NCBI GenBank assembly: GCA_009782405.1 | Contig: WRJC01000038.1 | Location: 1 to 27,288, forward strand | Length of the DNA stretch: 27,288 nucleotides | Direction of reading: 5' to 3' | Source of the DNA: Oscillospiraceae bacterium | Lineage (GTDB): Bacteria > Bacillota_A > Clostridia > Oscillospirales > WRJC01 | In this document: positions 1 through 8,095 of the stretch, piece by piece | Numbering within the stretch: position 1 is the first letter of the stretch | How the letters are laid out: every line of letters starts with the position of its first letter | Program-made: the position numbers and the translations under genes | Notes under the pieces: model-generated | What the model was told of the DNA's origin: nothing | Database searches by the model: none | Seen by the model: only the letters and a program-made list of their open reading frames with translations

Positions 1-1
1 A

Positions 2-640
2 GCGGCAAAAGAAGCGGTTGAGCTCGTGGGAGCCGTGTTAAAAGCGGTCGATGTACCGGTTATTGTCACGGGGCACAGCAACTATGAAAAAAACAACGAA
101 GTGATGAAAGCGGTCGCGCAGGAATATGAGGGCAAAAACCTGCTGTTCAACTGGGTGGAGCAGGACAACTACAAAACGATCGCGGGCGCTGCGATGGCAT
201 ACGGCCACACGTTGGTGGCCCAGGCGCCAATCGACGTGAACATATCCAAGCAGCTCAACATACTGCTCACCAACATGGGGCTGGCCGCGGACAAAATCGT
301 AATCGACCCCATGACCAGCACTATCGGCTACGGGATAGAATACACATATTCGGTGATGGAGAGGATCCGCCAGACGGGCCTGGGCGGCGACAATATGCTG
401 AGAAACCCGATGATCGTGTCAGTCGGGCAGGAATGCATGAAGATAAAAGAGGCGAAGGCTCCCGAAAAGGATTTCCCGAACTGGGGCGACGCGGCAAAGA
501 GGGCCATGTACTGGGAAACCGCCACGGCCCAGACGCTTCTGTACGCCGGAGCGGACATATTGATCATGTACAGCCCCGAAGCGGCAAAAACCACCAAAGA
601 AACGATATTGAAATTAATGGATGACCAGGGGGGAAAATGA
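2..640 (+). CDS. acsD: CO dehydrogenase/acetyl-CoA synthase delta subunit (corrinoid Fe-S protein small subunit), 3' part
   Basis: This is the C-terminal 212 residues of the small subunit of the corrinoid iron-sulfur protein (CdhD/AcsD), the TIM-barrel partner of AcsC that helps carry the methyl group to acetyl-CoA synthase in the Wood-Ljungdahl pathway. The reading frame is open through the left edge, so the start lies outside. About a third of the usual 310 or so residues is missing only because of the window boundary. Recognisable family segments are VIVTGHSNYEKNNEV near the start, ISKQLNILLTNMGL and DKIVIDPMTSTIGYGIEY in the middle, and a C-terminal LLYAGADILIMYSPEA. The stop is directly followed by acsC (start at 642), whose ribosome binding site lies inside this gene. 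The two are evidently one operon. Assignment rests on recalled family motifs and the acsC neighbour. Confidence 0.93.
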   Translation, partial: AAKEAVELVGAVLKAVDVPVIVTGHSNYEKNNEVMKAVAQEYEGKNLLFNWVEQDNYKTIAGAAMAYGHTLVAQAPIDVNISKQLNILLTNMGLAADKIVIDPMTSTIGYGIEYTYSVMERIRQTGLGGDNMLRNPMIVSVGQECMKIKEAKAPEKDFPNWGDAAKRAMYWETATAQTLLYAGADILIMYSPEAAKTTKETILKLMDDQGGK

Positions 641-641
641 T

Positions 642-1964
642 ATGGCTCTTACCGGATTGCAGATTCAAAAACTCTTGCCGGGCACAAACTGCAAGGAATG
701 CGGATGCAGCACATGCATGGCCTTCGCGATGAAGCTCGCGGGCAAAAAAGCGAATTTGACGGAATGCCCGTACGCATCGGACGAAACCAAACAGGTGCTG
801 GGGGCGGCCAGCGAGCCCCCCGTGAAAGGCGTGAAAATCGGCGGCGTTGCTTTAGGCGAAGAGACGGTTTTTTACCGGCATGAAAAAACCTTCGTGAACC
901 AGCCGGTAATCGCGGTGAATATATGCGACGATGACAAGGACGCTTTTGAAACCGCGCGGAAAATAAAGGAATACAAGCTCGAAAGGGTGGGGGAAACCCT
1001 CGGTGTCGGCGCAGTCGCAATAACGCAAAAAAATCTCGGCCCGAATCCATATGCGAATTTCGCGAAAAAAGTCCATGACGAAACAAATTTGCCGATTATT
1101 CTGCGCGGCGCGGACGATGCGGTCAAAATGGCGGCGGTGCTTCTTTCCGGGACGGGAGGCCTTATCGCAAATGTCACAATCGAAAACGCCGACAGAATGC
1201 GTGAAATCGCAAAAGAGCACAAATTTTCGCTCGCAGTCACGGGAAACGGCGCGGACGATATACACGAGCTGACCTCCAAACTCAAAAAGGAGGGCTTCAA
1301 CGAAATTGTCATGGAATTTAAAACGCATTCGCTGGCCGAGTCCTTCCAGATCAATTCGATTGCGAGAAAAGCGGCGCTCAAAAACAGCGAAAAAGCCTTG
1401 GGGTACGCCACTTTGAAATTCATCGACACGGGAGACGACAGACAGGACATGGTGTGCGCGGTCAACGAAGTGGTGAAATTCGGGGGGATAGTCGTTTTGC
1501 CCAATTTTGACCCCGCGCAGCTTGTGACCCTGATGGCGCTTCGCCAAAATATCTACACCGACCCCCAGAAGCCGATCCAGGTCGAGCCGAAACTGTACGC
1601 GATAGGCGAGCCCGACAGAAATTCGCCGATATTTGTCACCACCAACTTTTCGCTCACGTATTTTTTGGTCTCGGGCGAAATAGAGAACAGCGGAATAAAC
1701 GCCTGGCTCATAATACCCGAGTGCGAGGGCATGAGCGTTTTGACCGCCTGGGCGGCGGGCAAGTTCTCGGGGGCGAAGATCGCGGCTTTCATAAAAGAAA
1801 TCGGGCTTGCGGACGCGGTGGACACCAAGGAGATAGTGATCCCGGGATATGTGGCCCAGATCAGCGGGGAACTGGAAGAGGAACTTCCGGGCTACAAGAT
1901 AATCGTGGGTCCGGGCGAGGCGGCGGACATAGAGCCGTTCGTCAAGGCGGTTTTGCTGAAATAA
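642..1964 (+). CDS. acsC: CO dehydrogenase/acetyl-CoA synthase gamma subunit (corrinoid Fe-S protein large subunit)
   Basis: This is the 440-residue large subunit of the corrinoid iron-sulfur protein. It holds cobalamin and a [4Fe-4S] cluster, accepts the methyl group from methyl-tetrahydrofolate methyltransferase and delivers it to acetyl-CoA synthase. The N-terminal cluster ligands are visible as C17-x2-C20-x4-C25-x16-C42. A TIM-barrel methyl-handling domain follows, then a C-terminal cobalamin-binding part ending in KIIVGPGEAADIEPFVKAVL. I chose the ATG at 642 (MALTGLQIQKLLPG) over an in-frame ATG at 621: it matches the family N-terminus and has an AGGGGGG Shine-Dalgarno about 8 bases upstream, whereas 621 lies inside acsD. 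Length is normal. No terminator hairpin is visible after the stop, but a new promoter begins 24 bases later. Confidence 0.95.
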   Translation: MALTGLQIQKLLPGTNCKECGCSTCMAFAMKLAGKKANLTECPYASDETKQVLGAASEPPVKGVKIGGVALGEETVFYRHEKTFVNQPVIAVNICDDDKDAFETARKIKEYKLERVGETLGVGAVAITQKNLGPNPYANFAKKVHDETNLPIILRGADDAVKMAAVLLSGTGGLIANVTIENADRMREIAKEHKFSLAVTGNGADDIHELTSKLKKEGFNEIVMEFKTHSLAESFQINSIARKAALKNSEKALGYATLKFIDTGDDRQDMVCAVNEVVKFGGIVVLPNFDPAQLVTLMALRQNIYTDPQKPIQVEPKLYAIGEPDRNSPIFVTTNFSLTYFLVSGEIENSGINAWLIIPECEGMSVLTAWAAGKFSGAKIAAFIKEIGLADAVDTKEIVIPGYVAQISGELEEELPGYKIIVGPGEAADIEPFVKAVLLK

Positions 1965-1987
1965 TTTTAATAAAATAAAAAAAACGC

Positions 1988-2015
1988 TTGACAAATATTT
2001 ATCATGTGTTATAAT
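1988..2015 (+). promoter_or_regulatory. Sigma-A-type promoter for the surface protein/RACo genes
   Basis: A perfect -35 TTGACA (1988-1993) and perfect -10 TATAAT (2010-2015) are separated by 16 bases in the gap after acsC. Transcription would start near 2022, about 40 bases before the ATG at 2061, leaving room for the AAGGAGG at 2049-2055. This suggests the next two genes can be expressed independently of acsDC. Confidence 0.85.
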
Positions 2016-2060
2016 TATATTCATACCGCGATAACATTATATAACTTTAAGGAGGAGCAC

Positions 2061-3488
2061 ATGAAAGCGAAAAAAATAACGGCCGCGCTGGTTTTGGCGC
2101 TTGCACTGATCTTTTGTTCGATGCCCGTTTCGGCGGAACATTATTGGAACAACACCGGCATGAGGTTCACGGCAAAATACGGGACTGTCACCATTGACGG
2201 AAAAATAGACCCGGGCGAATGGGACGACACCGTGGCCATAAACATAAGCCTCAACGACCCGCTCTACGAAGAAAATCTCCTGAACTATCAAGGCGAGTGG
2301 GACGGCGACCGCAAAGAAAGCGACTATTCGGGTACATACAAAATAAAATGGGATGACAAGTATATTTATTTTCTGGAAGAAAGAAACGACGACCACGTGA
2401 ATTTGTCCGGAAACGCCGAACAGCCTTGGATGACGGACGGGACGCTTATCTTCACCCAAGTTGACGACAACGACGGAGATGTGAACCCCGACGGAATATC
2501 AATCCACGTTTTTTATACTGTGGGAAAAGAAGGGCAGATCGGCGGCGATCTGAAAGCGCGCGTCTGCAATATGGAGGAAGGCTCGAGGGAAACTGTGGAC
2601 ATCCCGGGCGGATTGGTCGCCTCGACTCTCAAAGACGGAGGGTTTATCGTGGAAGTCGCCGTTCCCTGGGCATTTTACACATCATACGTCCCGAATTTCA
2701 AGGGCCCGGCGGCGGGCGACAAAATGGGATTGTCGTATGTGGTGCACGACAGCGACGCGGACGAGCCGGGTTATGTGAAACAGCTGTGCTACGCCATAAA
2801 CAACGACGGGATGGATGACGTTCCGGGCGGATATGATTTCGGCGGCTGGGGCATAGTTCACCTTGTTTCTCAAAACAACATCACAAACGATGCGACGATA
2901 ACCGCTTCGAGCGAATACGCGCCGAAATACGGGGCTGTGAAATGCGCCCATGAAGCGGTGGCGGTGCATGAAACCGGCGACGAATGGGCGTCGGCGGGAG
3001 AACAAGACCCTTGGATAAAATTTGAATATAAAGATCCGGTTTGGATAGATAAAATCATCGTGGCCGACAGAGCCAATGCATCTGACCATTCGATGGTGGC
3101 CAAACTCACTTTCAGCGACGGATCCAGCATCGTGACGCCTGAATTGGAAAACGAAGGAGAAGCCTGCGTGCTGGAATTTGAAGCCAAAAACATAACATGG
3201 GTGCAGTTCGAAGTCACGGAATGGGGCGCCGGAGTGAACAACGGCTTTGGCAGAATATCGATATATGCGGCCGATATGCCGGTGGAAGAAGAAGCCCCTG
3301 TAGAAGAAGCGGCCCCGGAAGCCGCCCCCGAAACCCCGGCGGCAGCCGATCCGGCACCGGCCCCGGTTCCGACCCCGGACGTCGCGGCGCAGACGGGCGA
3401 CGCCATGATTTTTGCCTTTGCCGGAATCGCGCTTATGGCGCTTGCGGCAGCCAAGTCCAAAATCAAAGCAAAATCATGCCGAAAATAA
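2061..3488 (+). CDS. Secreted, surface-anchored protein with CBM9-like and discoidin-like domains
   Basis: This 475-residue protein starts at the ATG after AAGGAGG (2049-2055). Residues 1-25 are a signal peptide (cleavage expected after VSA). Residues about 38-265 resemble the carbohydrate-binding module family 9/DOMON-like fold (GTVTIDGKIDPGEWDD, a WDDKYIYFL strand, WGIVHL at the end). Residues about 273-403 look like an F5/8 type C (discoidin) module, beginning ITNDATITASSEY. A Pro/Ala/Glu linker (406-443) leads to QTGD (444-447), a hydrophobic segment (448-464) and a basic tail, a wall-sorting or membrane-anchor layout. No catalytic domain is apparent, so a glycan- or ligand-binding role is inferred. 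Its end overlaps the next gene by 13 bases. Such a protein is unexpected between corrinoid-protein genes. Domain calls are moderately confident and function is unknown. Confidence 0.8.
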   Translation: MKAKKITAALVLALALIFCSMPVSAEHYWNNTGMRFTAKYGTVTIDGKIDPGEWDDTVAINISLNDPLYEENLLNYQGEWDGDRKESDYSGTYKIKWDDKYIYFLEERNDDHVNLSGNAEQPWMTDGTLIFTQVDDNDGDVNPDGISIHVFYTVGKEGQIGGDLKARVCNMEEGSRETVDIPGGLVASTLKDGGFIVEVAVPWAFYTSYVPNFKGPAAGDKMGLSYVVHDSDADEPGYVKQLCYAINNDGMDDVPGGYDFGGWGIVHLVSQNNITNDATITASSEYAPKYGAVKCAHEAVAVHETGDEWASAGEQDPWIKFEYKDPVWIDKIIVADRANASDHSMVAKLTFSDGSSIVTPELENEGEACVLEFEAKNITWVQFEVTEWGAGVNNGFGRISIYAADMPVEEEAPVEEAAPEAAPETPAAADPAPAPVPTPDVAAQTGDAMIFAFAGIALMALAAAKSKIKAKSCRK

Positions 3489-5275
3489 CGTTTTTGCCTC
3501 AAAATATAACAATAGACATAAACGAAGCCTCGCCGCTCTTGGAAGCGGCGAGGCTTGCGGGTGTTTCGGCGGAAACCCCCTGCGGCGGAAAAGGCGTTTG
3601 CCGTAAATGCCTTGTCGAAGTCATATCGGGGAAAGTGGATGCAAAATCGGGTAGCTACAAAAACGAAAAGGAAAACCGGGTTTTGATATGCCAGGCAAAC
3701 GTGACAAACGAAGATGCGAAAGTGCGGATATTGGCGGGGCTTTACGGAGAAGACGGAAAATTCGACGATGCCTTTGATTTGCCCGGCGCCGGAGATTTTA
3801 AAATAAATCCGGGAGTAAAAAATATAAATTTACAGGTTTCAAAGCCCGCGCCTCTTGACGGGCTTTCCGATTTTGACCGATTGGAAAAGGCCTTGAAATC
3901 AAAAATCGATTTCAAAAACGTGAAAATTCCGCTGTCCGCATTGCAAAGCCTGCCGGTGAAACTGCGAAAAACGGAAAATATAAATTTGGCATATTACGCC
4001 GAAGGCGACGCGCTGCATATAATCGACATAGAAAACGGCGAAAACCGTGCCGATATGTACGGCATTGCGGTGGATATAGGCACGACCACCGTGACGTTTT
4101 GGCTTGTCGATCTCGCCACCGGAGAAATCAAATCGCGCAAAACGGATTACAACGCGCAAATCGAATGCGGGCTCGACGTCATAACGCGCATAAATTACGC
4201 GGGAAAACATTTGGAAGAACTCAGGGAACGCATATTGAAGACCATAAACGGACTGATTGCGCCGATTGAAATGAAAAACAAAATATACAGCGCCGCAATA
4301 ACAGGCAACACGACGATGATCCATTTGTTTTTGGGCGTATGCCCGGAATATATACGCCTTGATCCATATACCCCGGCGGTTTTCAAGCCGCAGACATTTT
4401 CGGCTTTTGAAATGGGGTTGAATATATGGCCGGATGCTCCGGTAAAATTCGCCCCTTGCGTGGGCAGCTATGTGGGCGGCGACATAACGGCGGGAGCCCT
4501 TTGCACTCCGCTCTGCGAGGGTAAAGATGAACTCGCGCTGTTTTTGGATATAGGCACAAACGGCGAAATATTGCTGGGAAACAACGAATTCATACTCGGA
4601 TGCGCCTGTTCGGCGGGCCCCGCTTTCGAAGGCGGCGGGATAGAGCACGGAATGAGGGCATCAAAAGGGGCGATAGACTATTTCAAAATCGGCGAAAACG
4701 GGGAAATGACGCTTCGGACGATAGGCGAAGGGGAAGCTGTGGGAATTTGCGGTTCAGGAATAATATCGATAGTTGCGGAGCTGTTCAGGCACGGGATAAT
4801 CGACGCTGCGGGAAGGTTGACCGACATAATGCCGGAAAAAACGAATAAAAACAAAAAACCGCACAAATTTTATATAACAGACGAAATAACGGTGAGCGAA
4901 GCCGACATAGACAATTTGATCAGGGCTAAAGGGGCCGTGTTTTCGGCTTGCCGCACATTGCTCGGCAACATGGGTTTTTCGTTCGATGACATCGGCAAGA
5001 TATACATAGCGGGAGGTTTCGGCAAATACCTGAATATAGATGACGCGAAAACGATCGGGCTTTTGCCGGATTTGCCGGAAGAAAAATTCGCATACCTGGG
5101 CAACACTTCCATAATGGGGGCATATTACATGCTCCTTTCAGAAGAAAAAGAAAAAAAAGTCCAAGAAACCGCAGACAGGATAACATATATCGATTTGAGC
5201 AACGAAGCCGGGTATATGGACGAATATTTGGCGGCTTTGTTCATCCCGCACACCGATTCCGAATTGTTTTCCTAA
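3476..5275 (+). CDS. acsV: Reductive activator of corrinoid Fe-S protein (RACo/AcsV-like), ferredoxin plus ASKHA ATPase
   Basis: This 599-residue protein matches the RACo family, which uses ATP to re-reduce inactive Co(II) corrinoid to Co(I). The N-terminus is a plant-type [2Fe-2S] domain with C36-x5-C42-x2-C45-x26-C72. A linker follows, then the ASKHA (DUF4445) ATPase: phosphate-binding VDIGTTTVTFW (about 199-209), a second LDIGTNGEILLG, a CGSGIISI loop and the C-terminal IYIAGGFGKYLNID. I chose the ATG at 3476 because the ferredoxin fold begins there. The frame is open further upstream, but that stretch only shadows the preceding gene. No strong ribosome binding site is seen, and the 13-base overlap suggests translational coupling. 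The neighbouring acsDC favours AcsV; relatives activate other corrinoid methyltransferase systems, so the exact partner is inferred. Confidence 0.88.
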   Translation: MPKITFLPQNITIDINEASPLLEAARLAGVSAETPCGGKGVCRKCLVEVISGKVDAKSGSYKNEKENRVLICQANVTNEDAKVRILAGLYGEDGKFDDAFDLPGAGDFKINPGVKNINLQVSKPAPLDGLSDFDRLEKALKSKIDFKNVKIPLSALQSLPVKLRKTENINLAYYAEGDALHIIDIENGENRADMYGIAVDIGTTTVTFWLVDLATGEIKSRKTDYNAQIECGLDVITRINYAGKHLEELRERILKTINGLIAPIEMKNKIYSAAITGNTTMIHLFLGVCPEYIRLDPYTPAVFKPQTFSAFEMGLNIWPDAPVKFAPCVGSYVGGDITAGALCTPLCEGKDELALFLDIGTNGEILLGNNEFILGCACSAGPAFEGGGIEHGMRASKGAIDYFKIGENGEMTLRTIGEGEAVGICGSGIISIVAELFRHGIIDAAGRLTDIMPEKTNKNKKPHKFYITDEITVSEADIDNLIRAKGAVFSACRTLLGNMGFSFDDIGKIYIAGGFGKYLNIDDAKTIGLLPDLPEEKFAYLGNTSIMGAYYMLLSEEKEKKVQETADRITYIDLSNEAGYMDEYLAALFIPHTDSELFS

Positions 5276-5293
5276 AAAAGCCCGGAAAGCGGA

Positions 5294-5923
5294 TCATGCA
5301 AGGTCGCAATAAAAAACGGCAAGCTGCGTCCTGTCGCGGAGTTCCAGTTTTTCCAGTATGACGCTGAGATAATTTCTGATTGTCCCCTCGCTCAAATACA
5401 AAATTTCGGCTATTTCTTTGTTGTTAAGCCCTTTTGCCACAAGCTCTATGACATCCGTTTCGCGGGCGCTTATGCCGTATTGTGACAAATCGGCTTTTTT
5501 GCGTCCGTTTTCGCTTATGAACGAAGGCAGTTTCGAAGTGATTTCGCTTCCGAATACGTTTTGTCCCGCCATTATCGCTTTCAATGCCGGGGCGATGGTT
5601 TCCGCTTCTTTTTTTATGAGATAACCTTTCGCGCCGATCCGCAGCGCTTTTATGATATATTCATCGTCGGAAAAAGTCGTCAGGAACAAAATTTTTGCAT
5701 CGGGGAAAGCTTTGAGTATTTGTTCGCCCGCTTCAAGCCCGTTGATTTTGCCCATCCTTATATCCATCAGCAAAACGTCCGGGCGCAGGCTTTCATGCAA
5801 ATTGACCGCTTCTTCCCCGCTTGTGCCGCAATCCGCCACTTCAATTTCGGGGTCGGCTTGCAGTATCGTTTTGAGCGATGCGCATATAAATTTGTCGTCG
5901 TCGACAATAACCACTTTTATCAT
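5294..5923 (-). CDS. NarL/LuxR-family response regulator (LnrK/DesR-like)
   Basis: This 209-residue two-component response regulator has an N-terminal receiver domain with acidic residues at DDD (8-10), phospho-acceptor D54 in LLMDIRM, T81/T82 and K103 or K104. A C-terminal LuxR-type helix-turn-helix follows (SARETDVIELVAKGLNNKEI, then LSEGTIRNYLSVILEKL). The start codon overlaps the stop of the sensor kinase in an ATGA arrangement (5920-5923), so the pair is translationally coupled. It is expected to bind DNA as a dimer, and the palindrome at 7034-7093 between the kinase and the exporter genes is a plausible target. The gene converges on the RACo gene with only 18 bases between them and no visible hairpin terminator. 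Confidence 0.93.
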   Translation of the reverse strand: MIKVVIVDDDKFICASLKTILQADPEIEVADCGTSGEEAVNLHESLRPDVLLMDIRMGKINGLEAGEQILKAFPDAKILFLTTFSDDEYIIKALRIGAKGYLIKKEAETIAPALKAIMAGQNVFGSEITSKLPSFISENGRKKADLSQYGISARETDVIELVAKGLNNKEIAEILYLSEGTIRNYLSVILEKLELRDRTQLAVFYCDLA

Positions 5924-6993
5924 ATTTTTTTGTTCTCCTTTGGGACAGATATAAAAATTTTGAATCCTTTGTCGTATTCCGCCCGGAAAACGCCGCCGAG
6001 GGCCCCGACGCGGTCTTCCATGCCGCGAAGCCCGATTCCGTGCGGGTTTCCGGCTTTTTCAGCAGTCCCGTTATCCTCGATCGACAACCGGCAAAAAGCG
6101 GGATGTTCGGCGACGGAAACGAACGCTTGCGTCGCGTCGGAATGTCTTGCGATGTTGCTGAAAGCTTCGCGGGCCACGGCTATAAAACAATATTTCACTT
6201 TTCCCGGCAATTCGCCCGCGTCGTAACGAAGTTTTACCTGACAAAAACCAAATCCGCCAATCATCGATTCAAGCTGCATTTTCAAATCCACGGATTCGTC
6301 GTGCAGGTCGTGCACGCTGTTTCTTATGCTGTCCATTGCGTCGGACATTGTGTTTTTTATCAAGGACAATTCATTTTTTGAGGCATCATTTCCCGGATGC
6401 GACATATCAAACGCGCTCAGCTGCAATATGGAACGGGTCAGCAAATGCCCGACGTTGTCGTGTATTTCGCGGGCAATCCGGTTGCGTTCCTTGAGCGTCG
6501 CGAGGCGGAGTTCATAATCCTGCTTTTCCATCAGCTCCCGGTTTTTAAATTCGAAATTTATTGTTTGTTCTTTGGCGTTGTCAATTAAAATATAAAATTC
6601 TTTTTGGATTTTTTGATGTTTTGCCGTTTTGCGCTGCCAAATGAACGCCGCGGCGGATATAAACGCTATTGCCGCCGTATTTATCGCATCATATGAAAAA
6701 AAGCAAGCCAAAATAGCGGCCACCCAAAAAAAACGAATCCAAAACTTGCCAAAACCGGAACAATCGTAGACTACAAGCGGCAAAAAAACAGCAAAGCCGG
6801 GCATAAACGCGCATAAAACGACGTAAACGGCGCATAAAACCACCCCGACGCCGTTGTTTTCAAAATAACTGCAAAGCGAGCTGACCGCGACCGAAGCGAG
6901 CAGCGCGACGACAAAAATCAATTCCGGCTCCGAAAAACTCATCACCAATAAACATAACCCGAAAATCAGCAGTTTGTCGGTCAACTTTGGCAC
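5920..6993 (-). CDS. Membrane sensor histidine kinase, HisKA_3 type (LnrJ/DesK-like)
   Basis: This 357-residue kinase has several N-terminal membrane segments (within roughly residues 8-118) with little extracellular sequence, a coiled-coil-like stretch (about 121-165), the HisKA_3 dimerisation motif RIAREIHDNVGH with H178 as phospho-acceptor, and a C-terminal ATPase domain (AREAFSNIARHS, then GIGLRGMEDRVGALGG). The intramembrane-sensing layout is typical of kinases that detect membrane-active compounds. The start is GTG at 6991-6993, with AAAGGGG about 10 bases upstream on the minus strand. It is co-transcribed with the response regulator and diverges from an ABC exporter operon, the same gene set as B. 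subtilis lnrJK-lnrLMN, so regulation of that exporter is inferred. Confidence 0.92.
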   Translation of the reverse strand: MPKLTDKLLIFGLCLLVMSFSEPELIFVVALLASVAVSSLCSYFENNGVGVVLCAVYVVLCAFMPGFAVFLPLVVYDCSGFGKFWIRFFWVAAILACFFSYDAINTAAIAFISAAAFIWQRKTAKHQKIQKEFYILIDNAKEQTINFEFKNRELMEKQDYELRLATLKERNRIAREIHDNVGHLLTRSILQLSAFDMSHPGNDASKNELSLIKNTMSDAMDSIRNSVHDLHDESVDLKMQLESMIGGFGFCQVKLRYDAGELPGKVKYCFIAVAREAFSNIARHSDATQAFVSVAEHPAFCRLSIEDNGTAEKAGNPHGIGLRGMEDRVGALGGVFRAEYDKGFKIFISVPKENKKI

Positions 6994-7023
6994 CCGATCA
7001 CGCCCCTTTTTTTAATATATATC

Positions 7024-7054
7024 ATTATACCATAAAAACAGTTACATTTGTCAT
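7024..7054 (-). promoter_or_regulatory. Candidate promoter for the kinase/regulator operon
   Basis: On the minus strand a perfect TATAAT (7029-7024) is preceded, 19 bases away, by ATGACA (7054-7049). The -35 region lies inside the left arm of the palindrome at 7034-7057, so a protein bound there would influence this promoter. The spacing is slightly long, so confidence is moderate. Confidence 0.5.
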
Positions 7055-7093
7055 ATTCAAAAAAATAAAAATATGATAACATTCACTGTTTTT
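7034..7093. promoter_or_regulatory. Imperfect palindrome, candidate operator between kinase and exporter operons
   Basis: The left arm (7034-7057) and the reverse complement of the right arm (7070-7093) agree at 19 of 24 positions. The outer block AAAAACAGT and the inner block TCATATT are exact, and the arms are separated by 12 A/T-rich bases. It sits upstream of both divergent operons, so it is unlikely to be a terminator. The right arm ends just where the -35 of the exporter promoter (-10 TATAAT at 7110-7115, no good -35) would lie, as expected for an activator site. Confidence 0.55.
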
Positions 7094-7109
7094 TTGTTGA
7101 AATTCAAGA

Positions 7110-7115
7110 TATAAT
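7110..7115 (+). promoter_or_regulatory. Candidate -10 element of the ABC exporter operon
   Basis: A perfect TATAAT lies 34 bases upstream of the ATPase start, but the expected -35 position (around 7087-7092) has no TTGACA-like sequence. A weak -35 next to the palindrome fits an activator-dependent promoter. Confidence 0.45.
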
Positions 7116-7143
7116 ATATAAAAAAAGACAGGAGGGGCCATCC

Positions 7144-8073
7144 ATGATAAAAGTAAAAAATCTGACAAAGCGTTACGGCAATCTGATCGCGCTGGACCAT
7201 TTTGAACTGGATATTGAAAAAGGCGAAATCTTCGGGCTTCTCGGCCCGAACGGTTCGGGAAAAACCACCGCGATAAATTGCATGCTCTCTTTGCTTAAAT
7301 ACAGCAAAGGGGAAGTGAATCTGTTCGGTGAGCCGATGAAGCCGGACAATTACAAATTAAAGCGGCGCATCGGGGTCGTCATGCAGAACGTCGCTGTTTT
7401 CAATGAATTGACCGTACATGAAAACATCGATTATTTCTGCGGGCTCTATGTGCCGGAAAAATCGAAGCGCAAACCGCTTGTCGATGAAGCGCTGGGTTTT
7501 GCGGGGCTCGGGGATTACCGGAAATTTTTGCCGAAAAAATTGAGCGGGGGATTGTTGAGGAGGCTAAATATAGCCTGCGGGGTGGCGCATAAACCTGACC
7601 TTATTTTCCTCGACGAGCCGACTGTCGCAGTTGACCCGCAAAGCCGCAACCATATACTCGAAGGCATAAAAGAACTCAACAAGAACGGCGCGACTGTCGT
7701 CTACACTTCGCATTACATGGAAGAAGTCGAACAGCTTTGCACGCGGATCATGATCATGGACAAAGGAAAAGCTGTAGCCGTCGGGACAAAAGACGAATTA
7801 AAAGCGATGATACGCGCGGGGGAAAAACTGACGATGGATATTTATGGCCTGCCCGATTCTGTGCTCGGCGAAATAAAAAATATAGACGGTTTGTTCCAAG
7901 CTGATTATTCCGGAAATATTTTTACTGCGCGCTGCGTGGCAGGGGGGCTTCGCCTGATTTCGGTTTTGGATATATTGAAGCGCAACAGCATAGATTTCGG
8001 GCGCGTTTTTACGGAGCCTCCCACATTAAACGACGTATTTCTCGAAATCACCGGAAAAGAATTAAAAGATTGA
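7144..8073 (+). CDS. ABC exporter ATP-binding protein (LnrL/CcmA-like)
   Basis: This 309-residue ATPase subunit belongs to an ABC-2 type exporter. It has Walker A GPNGSGKTT near residue 36, a Q-loop in VVMQNVAV, a signature motif reading LSGGLLRRL (the usual Q or M position is L), Walker B LIFLDEP followed by a D-loop, and the switch histidine in YTSHYMEE. The C-terminal 90 or so residues form the accessory domain common in exporters of this class. The ATG at 7144 has a strong AGGAGGGG about 7 bases upstream. The first permease starts 22 bases downstream. Together with the divergent kinase/regulator pair and two permeases, the set matches LnrJKLMN, where the exporter protects against membrane-active natural products. 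The substrate here is unknown. Confidence 0.94.
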   Translation: MIKVKNLTKRYGNLIALDHFELDIEKGEIFGLLGPNGSGKTTAINCMLSLLKYSKGEVNLFGEPMKPDNYKLKRRIGVVMQNVAVFNELTVHENIDYFCGLYVPEKSKRKPLVDEALGFAGLGDYRKFLPKKLSGGLLRRLNIACGVAHKPDLIFLDEPTVAVDPQSRNHILEGIKELNKNGATVVYTSHYMEEVEQLCTRIMIMDKGKAVAVGTKDELKAMIRAGEKLTMDIYGLPDSVLGEIKNIDGLFQADYSGNIFTARCVAGGLRLISVLDILKRNSIDFGRVFTEPPTLNDVFLEITGKELKD

Positions 8074-8095
8074 AAAGATTGAGGAGGATTTGCAT

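Noticed and set aside
852..2024. A 390-codon open frame on the minus strand opposite acsC
   Set aside because: acsC on the other strand is a clearly recognised gene. The antisense translation has no recognisable motif, and long shadow frames are common opposite genes with this codon use.
1965..2060. Possible cobalamin riboswitch near the corrinoid genes
   Set aside because: The 96-base gap is too short and lacks any B12-box-like conserved core; a simple promoter explains it.
3197..3475. N-terminal extension of the RACo reading frame
   Set aside because: The extension only reads the preceding gene in another frame and is rich in Arg/Gly/Ser. The ferredoxin domain begins right at the ATG at 3476.
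3899..4648. A 249-codon minus-strand frame opposite the RACo gene
   Set aside because: It lies wholly inside a well-supported gene, has no ribosome binding site or family motif, and is best explained as a shadow.
5276..5293. Possible bidirectional terminator between RACo and the response regulator
   Set aside because: No stem of useful length with a T-run can be drawn in the 18-base gap.
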